A DNA stretch of 24,752 nucleotides from positions 111,098-135,849 of the forward strand of contig NW_014577104.1 in NCBI RefSeq assembly GCF_000485595.1, read 5' to 3'. The notes beneath the pieces were generated by a model, which was not told the DNA's origin, ran no database searches, and saw nothing but the letters and a program-made list of their open reading frames with translations. A program made the position numbers and the translations under genes. This document shows positions 10,468-18,770 of the stretch, one piece after another. The DNA comes from Priapulus caudatus. Lineage: Eukaryota > Priapulida > Priapulimorpha > Priapulimorphida > Priapulidae. How positions within the stretch are numbered: position 1 is the stretch's first letter; every line of letters starts with the position of its first letter.

Positions 10468-10655
10468 CAGTGGTTCTTAACCTTTTTTGATTCATGGAAC
10501 CCTTTGAGGAGCTGGTGAAAGCTACAGACCCCTCCCCAGAAAAAATGTGCATAAGCACATAAACATAAAATTTTGCATACGTCTGTTTCGTGGACCCACT
10601 GAAGCCCATCCACGGACCCAAAAGGGGTCCATGGACTACAGGTTAAGAACTCCTG
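10468..10655. mobile_element. hAT-type MITE, 188 bp, perfect 8-bp TSD
   Basis: Left end CAGTGGTTCTTAACC and right end GGTTAAGAACTCCTG are imperfect terminal inverted repeats. Both flanks are exactly GTCTATCT (10460-10467 and 10656-10663), the 8-base duplication expected of hAT transposition. There is no coding capacity. The ends and the internal GGACCC-rich text resemble hAT MITEs of the Charlie/MER type known from vertebrates; that comparison is from memory. Confidence 0.9.
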
Positions 10656-10663
10656 GTCTATCT

Positions 10664-10829
10664 GTTTGTTTGTGCCTGTGTGTGTGTGTATGCGTGCTGC
10701 CTAATCTGTGTCTGTGACTGTGACTTTGTCTAAGCCTACATATATATTAGTCTCCGTGTGTGCCTGGGTCTACAGCTACGTCTGCATATGCAATATGAAT
10801 CTGCATCTGCATCTGCGTCACAATGGCTA

Positions 10830-10901
<72 letters not shown>

Positions 10902-10967
10902 GCGTGTGCGTGTGCGAGTGCACGTGCGCGTGCACGTACATGTGCGTGTGCGTGCATGTACATGTGT
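10664..10967. repeat. TG microsatellite region
   Basis: Starts with loose TGTGTG and CTGTGACTG text, contains an uninterrupted (GT)n run at about 10832-10896, then degenerates into mixed TG, CG and CA dinucleotides up to 10967. The long open frames here are simple-repeat artefacts. It is an alternating purine-pyrimidine tract that could adopt Z-DNA. Confidence 0.9.
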
Positions 10968-11383
10968 AGGGACAGTGATTTTCCACGATCGCGGAAAACG
11001 GACGGAAAACGGAAACGGCCATTGGAAACGGAAAAGATGTTTTCAAACGGAAAAACGCTGAAAACGCAATTTGAACATATTAAATGGAAATTTCAATAAA
11101 ATCACAAAAAACCGTCGACAATAGCATTGGTAATGATATGGTTTACATTCAGACAAGTTTTAGAGCGAAATGACTTCCAATTACGACTTTTGGTAGCCCT
11201 GTGTTTCGGTTGTACCAAATACCTTTTTTTTCATGCAAATATATGTAAACGGAATTTTGCATTTTTGGTGTGTACAATCTCTATTGCAAAACGGAATTTC
11301 CATTTTTTCTTTACTTTGAAACGGATTTAATGATTTTCCCAAACGGAAAAGGCAATTTTTTGAAACGGAAAATCACTGTCCCT
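10968..11383. mobile_element. Non-autonomous hAT-like element rich in AAACGG
   Basis: Terminal inverted repeats AGGGACAGTGATTTTCC and GGAAAATCACTGTCCCT (17 bases, perfect) are flanked by ACATGTGT (10960-10967) and ACATGTGG (11384-11391), an 8-base duplication with one mismatch. The interior repeats the motif GAAACGG or GAAAACGG many times toward both ends, likely subterminal transposase-binding repeats. There is no transposase gene. Confidence 0.85.
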
Positions 11384-11449
11384 ACATGTGGATGTGTTCA
11401 GTGTGTGGTATGAAGTTAAAAGAGAGACAGGCATGCAGTACGGGCATGC

Positions 11450-11618
11450 CTAGTCACAGCCTCCCTTGTCGCAGACCTCTCTCAGGACCTGGCCAGCTTC
11501 ATCAATACCATTATTCGATGCATGCTCAATGAGTTTCCGAACTTCTCTGTCGACAAAAGAAAACATATCTTTAAGCCCAACTGGGACTAGTATGTATCTT
11601 GCATAAACCATACCTTTA
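11450..11618 (-). CDS. Sel1-like gene exon 5, last exon with MITE-adjacent acceptor
   Basis: Encodes KGMVYARYILVPVG, FSFVDREVRKLIEHA and VLREVCDKGGCD, then TAG at 11452-11450. Phase 2 from exon 4 is satisfied by an acceptor AG at 11620-11619, or by a second AG at 11626-11625 six bases upstream that would add two residues. The nearer-looking AG directly before GTATGG gives a premature stop and is rejected. The MITE at 11623-12029 abuts this acceptor. Confidence 0.85.
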
Positions 11619-13757
11619 CTATAGCTGCGTTGACACGAGATACACGGCCTCGCTGGTTCCGTACTTATCTGGTGCTGAATTCGGCTGAAATACCGTGCTA
11701 ACACAACCCGGAGCGTTCACACGAGAATCGAGACTTAGCTGGGCTAGGTATATAATATAGACTGGTACCCGGTCGACAGTTTCACACGCTACACTAACGT
11801 CGTGTAGCGAACGGGTACCAGTCTAGGTAAGCGCACTACAGTTTCGCAATTCGAAATTGCGTTCACACGACAGACAATACGCGGCCAGCGTGGTGTCGAA
11901 TGTTTCAGCGCGGAATGTGATTCCGCGCCGAATAAGCCGCGTATTTTAGTACGGTACCAAATAAGCCGCGTATATTTTTACCGTGTCAACGCTCAAGTAC
12001 GGTACTGAAATCCTCGTGTGAACGCAGCTTATGATAGTAATTATAGCAGCCTGCTATTTTTTGAGTTAATGCTCTGCAATGTTGCCGATCACTATATTTA
12101 TACTATATATATATAAATATATCCAAACTTAAAGATATCATAGTATACATCTACACTATAACAAATAGTATACTATGTAAGTAGATATTTTTACTAGTAT
12201 AAATATGTTCATGTAATTAATAGTTGTACAAATGCTATGAAAATTTACTTGAGTGAAATTACAGTGTATGTTAGCATGAAACTGCAAGGAATTTTACAGT
12301 TATCCACTACGGTCATTCATAACATTTGCCCAGTAGAGGGCTTTGCAATGCAATGCTTTGACACCATTATTTATCACAATATGTGAAGTACACTACAAAT
12401 GCATCACCTGTAGGAAGACAACAAAAACACTCCATTCTGCGAATACTTACCCAGTGTTCAGATCGGTATGACCTTTGAGATGGGCGACAGCCAGATTATA
12501 CGAGGCGTGAGCATGACCTTGATCCGCAGCTTTCCTGTTAGCATAAGTAAATTTACATAATTATATTAAATAAAAAGCAACTCGGGTGCTTACCACTTGT
12601 TACTTACTTCAAAAAATTTTTGTATTTATTTTAACGACTGCAAAAAAAATGCATTCTCTATTGTGTCAAAGGTTCATTAGTGTAAAATGTTAATATTAAA
12701 TCTGCAAAGTAGATAGATGTGCGTGTTATTACTATATTTTGGTTTGAATTTCATACTGAAGACTCCCCTCAGTTTACTGTTATCTGTTATGTGTTATCTG
12801 CTAGTTAATAGTGTTATCTCCTTATTTTTCTTACTGGATCCTAATGACAAGCCGTAGCATCGGGTAAAAGATTTTTGCCAATATTAATTAATTTTTTAAA
12901 TGGAGCCTTTTTCATAATGACACGCTTTTTCTATTACTGTTTACACATGTAATGAAAGTGTATGTGACACTAATACGTAATAGTTAACTACCTGAACCAG
13001 TGTACTGCATCAGCATGGCTCTGCTCCACACCCTTCCCTGCAAGCAAATAAGAAAACACTTCCTTCACACACGACACCTCACCAGCAGTATACATTTAGG
13101 ATAATGTGTCCTTGCTATAAAATTATAACCTAGATGCAAGATATCCCAACAGCAATTATTTAAACAGAATTAAGCGGTTAAGATTTGTGCCCAACTGTTG
13201 ACGCACGGACGCACGCGGCACGGCCGGATGGACGCACGCACGGACGCACGCTCATGCGATTCTACAAGCTGCATCTGACTATGTCAGATGAGCTAAAAAT
13301 ACATGTATGTTATTGAAGAGATAAAAAACTTATCTCAAATACCGATGAAAAGTAGGAAATATAATAATACAAACAAATGATCAATACTGATATTGAATTC
13401 TACTGTTCATTAATTTAAATAGTTCTCTCTCTCTCTTTCCTTCTCTCTGCCTCACTCCCCCCTCCACCACCACCAAAAAATTGTCTCTTCTTCCCATCTC
13501 TCTTCCACTTCCCCTCTTTCCCTCCATCTCTCCCTCCATCTATCCCTACCCCATCTCTCTCTCTCTCTTTCCTTCTCTCTGCCTCATTCCCCCTCCACTA
13601 CCACCAAAAAAATGTGCTCTTCTTCCCATCTCTCTTCCACTTCCCCTCTTTCCCTCCATCTCTCCCTCCATCTATCCCTACCCCATCTCTCTCTCTCTCT
13701 TTGTCTCTGTCTCTGTGTCTGTCTCTGTCTCTGTCTCTGTCTCTGTCTCTGTCTTTG

Positions 13758-13833
<76 letters not shown>

Positions 13834-13843
13834 NNNNNNNNNN

Positions 13844-13892
<49 letters not shown>

Positions 13893-15085
13893 TCTTTATC
13901 TCTACCAGCTTGCATAAATTAGCCATGTGAGAAATTATACTACCTTGCAAGTATCGCTGACCAGTCAGATGTTGAGCCTGTGGGGTGCCAAGATGAGCAT
14001 ACATCTTCGTGACATGGAAATGCACCTTGTCAAAGTGGTAATATGAGTAGTAGCTCATGAGCACAACAGAGAGAATAACTGCCACCTAGAAATAAATAGT
14101 TCATCATTAACTTTATAGGCCAATGGCAATGTCACCAAGTGATAAGCTGGTCCAACCTTAACCACAAGTTACCTGCTCGCTTCTCACTACGTGGCGAGAA
14201 TCGAACTCTTCCTAGTAAAAATAGTATGTGAAATAGTCGTACTCGTAAAGCCCACATTATAATGTACCGCTGGCGCTACCGGTTACTTTGGAGTTCGCCG
14301 TATTTTCACAGAATTAGGTACCGACTTCTAAGGTACGCCTATAGTTGGACGCAAATAAACAATGGCCATGTGCCGAGGTGGGCACTAATCAATACAAACT
14401 CATAATTTCTGGACTAATGCATCACTGCATGGCAACCAAACCAAGGCCAGGGCAAGGGTATTTTAATTTTGGGGAATCCTTAACTATGGGAAGGTATTAT
14501 AGGAGCAAAATGGGAAATTTTTGGATCATTTTTACCCATTTTTCGTAAATTAATTAGTTATATCTCCTACATCTCTTAACCAATTACCCTGGTATTTCAC
14601 ATGAGGTAAGTTCCCACAAAAGGTAAGTGATTGCCGTAATTTGACCTCTCAGTGACCACACTGTGATGACCTGTGACGTCATAAAATTGACCTCACCAGG
14701 TAAAAATTCAGGTAAATATCATTTTACACCCTGTTTGCTTTAATTTCAGTTTTAATTACATTATATCATTAGTTAGCTATAGTTAGAAGAATGCTACCAT
14801 AATTGTGCTGTTATTTTCAGTTTATTTGTTATTGTTGCCATGGAAACAGATCAGAAAGTGGAAGTTCGTCACCTACCACTGGCACTGTACCAGCAAGGGC
14901 ATATCAATTACAACAGTTTTTTTAATCAACCACAGCCATACTTGCAACACTTGTATCCATAAAGCGTCGGGTTTCTTTCTTCGTGCTAGGTATACACGTC
15001 CCCCGTACGGCAAATCGGGATCCCAATCTTCTTTTAGTGGCTTATATCGTTGACGAACGCTCTCGCTTTTACCGATGTCCTCCAT
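11450..15085 (-). CDS. Sel1-repeat single-pass membrane protein, 194 aa, five exons
   Basis: Minus-strand exons are 15085-14942, 14085-13944, 13037-12992, 12534-12451 and 11618-11450; the junction phases 0, 1, 2 and 2 all match and give one 194-residue frame. Residues 1-42 are charged and presumably cytosolic or matrix-facing, with WDPDLPYGG and RRKKPD. A single membrane segment spans about 43-63 (ALWIQVLQ continuing into VAVILSVVLM). Residues 85-131 form a clear Sel1-like repeat: GQRYLQGKGVEQ, DAVHWFRKAADQGHA, SYNLAVAHLKG. A divergent second repeat or helical tail follows, ending in VCDKGGCD. Sel1 repeats are helical scaffolds for protein-protein contacts. I do not recognise the specific family, so no symbol or function is assigned. 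Confidence 0.85.
11623..12029. mobile_element. MITE, 407 bp, inserted at a splice acceptor
   Basis: Ends AGCTGCGTTGACACGAG and, inverted, AGCTGCGTTCACACGAGG are terminal inverted repeats. Both flanks are TAT (11620-11622 and 12030-12032), a 3-base target-site duplication. The interior contains a second hairpin, 11757-11825, whose arms are TAGACTGGTACCCG and its complement, with an inner CGCTACAC/GTGTAGCG stem. No coding capacity. The 3-base duplication suggests a PIF/Harbinger-like origin, but TAT is not the typical TWA. Confidence 0.85.
12451..12534 (-). CDS. Sel1-like gene exon 4
   Basis: Acceptor CTAACAG completes a split Arg codon, then KAADQGHAHASYNLAVAH follows, the canonical end of one Sel1 repeat and the start of the next. 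Strong donor GTAAGTATT leaves phase 2. Confidence 0.9.
12992..13037 (-). CDS. Sel1-like gene exon 3 (46-bp micro-exon)
   Basis: Only 46 bases, bounded by acceptor TTGCTTGCAG and donor GTAGTT. It encodes KGVEQSHADAVHWFR, the centre of a Sel1-like repeat (GxGVxxxxxxAxxWFxKA), in the phase required by both neighbours. It is too short to appear as an independent open frame. Confidence 0.9.
13199..13252. repeat. GACGCACG short tandem repeat
   Basis: GC-rich tandem variants of ACGCACGG in Sel1-like intron 2, ending shortly before CTCATGCGATTC. Simple-sequence repeat with no coding role. Confidence 0.7.
13423..13890. repeat. CT-rich satellite: tandem 132-bp unit plus CT microsatellite
   Basis: A unit of about 132 bases (CTCTTTCC, TGCCTCA, CCACCACC or CCACTACC, then CATCTATCCCTACCCC) occurs twice in tandem, near 13424 and 13556. 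TCTGTC hexamers and a long (CT)n run to about 13889 follow. It lies in Sel1-like intron 2, so the transcript carries it as GA repeats. Open frames across it are artefacts. Confidence 0.92.
13834..13843. other. Assembly gap (10 N) in the CT microsatellite
   Basis: Ten N characters interrupt the (CT)n run. The true length of the microsatellite is unknown. Confidence 0.99.
13944..14085 (-). CDS. Sel1-like gene exon 2 (membrane segment)
   Basis: Acceptor TTTCTAG at phase 0 is followed by VAVILSVVLMSYYSYYHF, completing a membrane helix that began in exon 1, then KMYAHLGTPQAQHLTG and the start of the Sel1-like repeat. Donor GTAGTA leaves phase 1. Confidence 0.88.
14086..14941 (-). other. Sel1-like intron 1, with repeat and TGACGTCA motif
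   Basis: About 14160-14240 shares ACAAGTTACC, CTTCTCACTACGTGGCGAGA and GTGAAAxAGTCG with 18342-18412, so it belongs to a dispersed repeat. At 14641-14697 several TGACC half-sites cluster around a perfect palindrome TGACGTCA (14674-14681), a CREB/ATF-type sequence. No coding exon is seen. Transcription-factor use is only a possibility. Confidence 0.5.
14942..15085 (-). CDS. Sel1-like gene exon 1 (residues 1-48)
   Basis: The start ATG at 15085-15083 opens MEDIGKSESV. The frame extends upstream to other possible starts only through the repeat at 15108-15339, so this Met is preferred. It encodes the hydrophilic N terminus and the first residues of the membrane segment. Donor GTATGG leaves phase 0. 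Confidence 0.8.
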
Positions 15086-15107
15086 GTTGTTTACGTGTGC
15101 GTTATTA

Positions 15108-15339
15108 GGACCTCCTAAAGACCGGAATGACTCGAAATGACACCAATTAACTCGAAATGACACCAATTAACTCGAAATGACTCTAAATTGTCGCAATATT
15201 TACACTGAAAATGTATTATGATACCATACACTATATATATATGTATATATGTGTGTGTGTGTGTGGTAGGGCGTTATATATACCATTCAATTAGGGTCAT
15301 TTTAAGTTGTTTCGATTGATTTCGGTATTTAGGAGGTCC
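15108..15339. mobile_element. Inverted-repeat element (MITE-like) just upstream of the Sel1-like start codon
   Basis: GGACCTCCTAAAGACCG at 15108-15124 is matched, inverted with one mismatch, by 15323-15339. Inside are 2.5 copies of a 20-base unit (CTCGAAATGACACCAATTAA, 15131-15180) and a TA/TG microsatellite near 15231-15266. No clear target-site duplication. It ends 22 bases before the ATG at 15085, so it occupies the presumed 5' UTR or promoter. Confidence 0.6.
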
Positions 15340-15823
15340 GGTCAGGTATTATACGGAGACATGGATGCTGTTAACAAGTGATTTCAGACTTTACTTAGTT
15401 GATTTGGTGATTAAAGTCTGGTACAGCTAGTGGTAAGTTGTTGGGCGTAGCTGGTCTAGATGGAGAGATTTTTAAATGTGCTGTTTGTATGTGAGAATGT
15501 CTCTCTCGGTTTGTGAACCCTCGCTGATCTAGTCACATGGTATGATAATATGATTACGAGCCTAACGACGTAACGTTCAAGAAACGGTCGTAAATGACGA
15601 TCAAAAAATATAAATTAATGTCCCCGCCAGCCAATGGCAATGCCAATGGCAATGATCCTGGACGCACAGCCACTTGACTTGTATCGTTTCAGTAATGAAA
15701 TTATGCTAAATAAAACAAATTGTGTTTACTACCAAAGTCTTAATGTTTTAATATCCAAGACTCTAAAAAGTCCAATCTCTACCCCACGCACAATGCTGTT
15801 GCAGCACTCCTGTGCCTGTGGCT

Positions 15824-15905
15824 TAGATACAATAATGTAACCCAAACACAGGATAGGGTGTTATAGGTACACCTATCCTGTGTTTGGGTTACATTATTGT
15901 ATCTA
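15824..15905. repeat. Perfect 34-bp inverted repeat (hairpin)
   Basis: 15824-15857 and 15872-15905 are perfect reverse complements around a 14-base spacer; the stem includes AACCCAAACACAGGATAGG. Weaker complementarity continues outward (GTGCCTGTGG against CATGTGGCTGTGC). It could be a foldback transposon remnant or give a stable RNA hairpin if transcribed. Confidence 0.9.
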
Positions 15906-16756
15906 TCATGTGGCTGTGCAACACAGTGTGATCGTGCGCATTCCATTAAAGAAGACAATAGCAGGCCGTTTAAGCCTCGGGGGGGGGGTCACTATATATG
16001 CCGGTATTACCCCATGTGCGTTCAAAATTTTGTGGGTTAGGGGGGTGTTTTTCAACTTCTAAAGCGGTGCCCGCGCGGAGCAAATAGGACACCGGCTTTA
16101 CAAAGCTAAATCCCGGCAATAAGCCCCTCGGCGATCGTTCCAGTCAACACCTGCGCACCCGCAGTAGGCCCGCCTCACGGGCCACCGACCCCCTCCATTC
16201 CCTCCCACTCTTGCCGGCTCAGCTTGTCTGCATAGCTCGCAATAGGGGGTAGGGGTCAGGTGAGGAGACTCTCATTGTGTATTGCATTTAAGGGGTGGGA
16301 TATTTTCATTGTGTGGCCAATAGGAGTGGTATTCTCAATTGTGTCTGCAATGGCGATAGGGTTTTTTCAACTGTGCAAGTTGCGGCACTAGGGCCTATTA
16401 TTTTTAGATGAGAACGTCTACATGGGTAATACGCGGACATATATCGTAGACCGCGCACGCGGCGCCCGGGGGTTTAAGCCTGGCGGCACATGTGGCCGGG
16501 GGAAGCATTTTCCGCGATTAGGGGCAATGTTTTTGTCTGGGCAATTTGTGGCGGGTGAGGACAATTGTGCGTGCACTATTGCTGAACCATTTTGGGCAGC
16601 GACCACGCTCGGTGGCTGCCGTCTTAGTAGCTGTGGTTGTAACCAAGATCGTGATCACAGCGCATGATTGGCACAGATAATCCATGTGACCCACCATATC
16701 GTGCAGCTATATCGGCTTACTACTATTACAAATGTTTCCTAGCTGTTCGACATTCA

Positions 16757-16939
16757 GCGCACATTGACGAACATTCGACGAACAATATGTTTGAGCTATC
16801 AAAACATTTCCGATCTCAGAAAGCATTGTTCGGGGAACAAATGTTCAGGCAGACTTTTTTCAAAAGCCGACAATTGCGAACATTTCATTGACATTGCTTA
16901 CGAATAAGTTTGTTGAGCGAAATGTTCGGCAATGTGCGC
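16757..16939. mobile_element. Short MITE-like inverted-repeat element
   Basis: GCGCACATTGACGAACATTCG at the left matches, inverted, CGAAATGTTCGGCAATGTGCGC at the right with few mismatches. The 183-base interior has repeated GAACA and TGTTC motifs. No convincing target-site duplication was found. Confidence 0.6.
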
Positions 16940-17016
16940 CGGGCTTATTGTGTGGAAAGAATACCACGTTTATGTTGCAGCTAGGGTGATTTCTTAGCTG
17001 CATCTGGACGTAGTCG

Positions 17017-17176
17017 ATGCAGCTTGTGAGGATGGCGCTTATGATCGTAGCCGTAGCCGTGGCGTGCTGCGTCACAGTTGGGCACAAATCTTTAACCGCT
17101 CGACGTACAGGTCACGATATTCGGACGGTGGGGGGTAATCGAAAACGAGTTGGGATGCTCAAAGCTGGGGGTCAAG
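17017..17176 (+). CDS. Speculative first exon with signal-peptide-like N terminus
   Basis: ATG opens MQLVRMALMIVAVAVACC, a hydrophobic stretch like a secretion signal, followed by a basic region with dibasic sites (RR near 28, RKR near 41-43, KR in GQGKR if read through). A consensus donor AAG|GTAAGA lies at 17177. No downstream exon was identified, and the 3' part overlaps the repeated block beginning near 17148. It could equally be chance. Confidence 0.2.
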
Positions 17177-17605
17177 GTAAGAGGTGTAAAAGAAGGGGAC
17201 ATTCCCTCCTTAACTTAAGGTATAGGAGGAAATGGCAGAATTGTGGCACAAATCTAAACGGCTTGAACTAGGTCGTGATAAGTCGGTGTATAGCATCCAT
17301 GGTAAGGAAAAGCTATCACTGTGCGAAATTGAAGGTCACAGCGTCAAAGGTAGTGGGGCAGCAGGGGCAGATTTTAAACATTACTCTGAGGACATGATCT
17401 GACGGAGCGACTAAAAAAAGCTTTTGTTTCAGGCGTGTGACCTAAGCATTTTTAATGGGCTTATGGAAAGGACCACACCTGAAATGTGGCTTTCACGCTG
17501 ACGTGTGCAGCAGTAAGTGCCTGATGAAATCTTTTGACCTCTCAAAGAGGAGGGTTAAACATGGATTTGTTTACTGTTAGAAAGAATTTGACTGCCGGGT
17601 TGCTA
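17148..17605 (+). repeat. Repeated block, copy A
   Basis: Shares ordered segments with 18581-19015: CTTAACTTAAGGTATAGGAGG or its equivalent, GCGAAATTG, TCTGAGGACATG, TTTTGTTTCAG, GAAAGGACCA, GCTGACGTG and GGATTTGTT. Identity is roughly three-quarters, with indels. No inverted ends. It is a direct dispersed duplication 1.4 kb from copy B. Confidence 0.85.
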
Positions 17606-17870
17606 GTAGAATCTATACATGCCTGGATGTAATGAGCTACAATGTCACAGTGAAATTTCAAAAGCTAAATTTGGTTGAAGAGGTTTATGCTCCTGTAAAT
17701 CGTATAATTCTATGGCATTGTCTACTGTCAGTGTGTTACATGTAACTGTAGCCACTGCCGTGCATGTGTGGTGATAGTACTGTGTAGTTCTGCCTGGCGT
17801 TAATTAGTTACAGGTGGCAGCTCCTTATTTCAGCCTGTAGGCTTGCGTAGGTAAATGGATGAGTGCTTAC

Positions 17871-18170
17871 TATTCTGTCTTGCAAATAGTTGTTGCTAAT
17901 ACGTACGATGGAGCTTCCATCTTTAATCTTAAGACACCTGTAAACGCTACGCGCCGCCAGTTCGTGGAACATTTTCATTGAACGATGCCAACGAACATTC
18001 TTGTGAAGAAGGTTCTGATACCATCCCTGTGCCTTCCACTGTTTCGCCGCGTATGTGAACACATTGGGACTAACAGGGTTTACTAGAATCCCACCACTCC
18101 ACCACAGAGTCACCGCAGTAGACGTTAGATGAGCGCTGTCGCTCCGCGGCACTTGTTTATGGTGCTGCAC
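17871..18170 (-). CDS. Orphan candidate exon, 100 codons, unknown product
   Basis: On the minus strand ATG at 18170 opens 100 codons ending exactly at phase 0 before a consensus donor GTAAGC (17870-17865). The C-terminal half looks protein-like (KQWKAQGWYQNLL, RSMKMFHELAARSVYRCL, SSIVRISNNYLQDR), but I do not recognise it and no further exon is found. It lies between the two copies of the repeated block. It may be a real first exon, a pseudogene fragment or chance. Confidence 0.3.
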
Positions 18171-18249
18171 ACTAGAGCGTTGCTGGCCACGCTGTAAACG
18201 TTCTATATTATACGTTCTAAATAAAAGTCATAATATCATCTAATCATAA

Positions 18250-18301
18250 TATCAGGAGTGAATAATAATACTAATAGATCTATTATTATTCACTCCTGAT
18301 A
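18250..18301. repeat. Perfect 21-bp inverted repeat (hairpin)
   Basis: 18250-18270 (TATCAGGAGTGAATAATAATA) pairs perfectly with 18281-18301 around the 10-base loop CTAATAGATC. It is followed by the repeat shared with 14160-14240. Likely a foldback repeat remnant. Confidence 0.85.
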
Positions 18302-18602
18302 ATATGTTGTAGTAGGCCTATAGTCCTGTAGGCTGTAGCCACAAGTTACCTTCTTGCATGCTTCTCACTACGTGGCGAGAAGGTAACAGAGAAGAACGTG
18401 AAACAGTCGCAGGGCCTGGTTGGGCTATGTAGGCTGTAGCAGGAGCGAAGGGGCTACACCTGTAGAGCTATAGCACAAGCGGCTGTGTGACACAATCCTA
18501 TCCCACGCACACCACTGTTTACAAACTCACAGAAGGACAGAGGATCAAAATAACTTTTGGAACGGGTGGTTCGCTAAAAGGACTCGGGATGTCGAATTTG
18601 TG

Positions 18603-18615
18603 GGGTCAAAGGTCA
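18603..18615 (+). promoter_or_regulatory. DR1-type nuclear receptor motif GGGTCA-A-AGGTCA
   Basis: Two AGGTCA-type half-sites in direct orientation separated by one base, the arrangement bound by RXR heterodimers, HNF4 and COUP-TF families. It is 478 bases upstream of the USP8 ATG. Function is inferred only from the motif. Confidence 0.35.
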
Positions 18616-18757
18616 AGGTGTGTCAATGGAGGGGGAATATTCCCCCCTAACTTAAGGTATAGGAGGAAATACGGAATTGCAGCACAAATCTCAATGGCTT
18701 GACCTACGCTCTTAATATTTGATGTATAGTGGAAACCAATCATCAGCGCGAAATTGG

Positions 18758-18770
18758 AGGTCACAGGTCA
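18758..18770 (+). promoter_or_regulatory. DR1-type nuclear receptor motif AGGTCA-C-AGGTCA
   Basis: A perfect pair of AGGTCA half-sites spaced by one base, 323 bases upstream of the USP8 ATG. A third half-site (AGGTCA) follows near 18787. The equivalent part of copy A reads AGGTCACAGCGTCA and is imperfect. Confidence 0.4.

Larger units (their letters stand above)
15340..17016. other. Intergenic region, repeat-rich, no gene recognised
   Basis: Holds the long hairpin at 15824-15905, G-runs near 15981-15988 and 16038-16046, a GC-rich stretch at 16060-16260 and a MITE-like inverted repeat at 16757-16939. Open frames near 16422-16667 overlap on both strands and show no protein-like features. Confidence 0.5.

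Noticed and set aside
10708-11061. Long open frames on both strands across the TG tract
   Set aside because: Translations of a dinucleotide repeat (Cys-Val, Thr-His); artefacts.
13199-13252. CRISPR-like short repeats
   Set aside because: Simple tandem GACGCACG without spacers, in an animal intron.
13481-13930. Long Ser-Leu and Arg-Glu open frames across the CT tract and N gap
   Set aside because: Simple-repeat translation in three frames plus the reverse; lies in an intron.
17177-17271. Continuation of the signal-peptide-like frame past the donor
   Set aside because: Lies in the repeated block, and the equivalent frame in copy B is not conserved.
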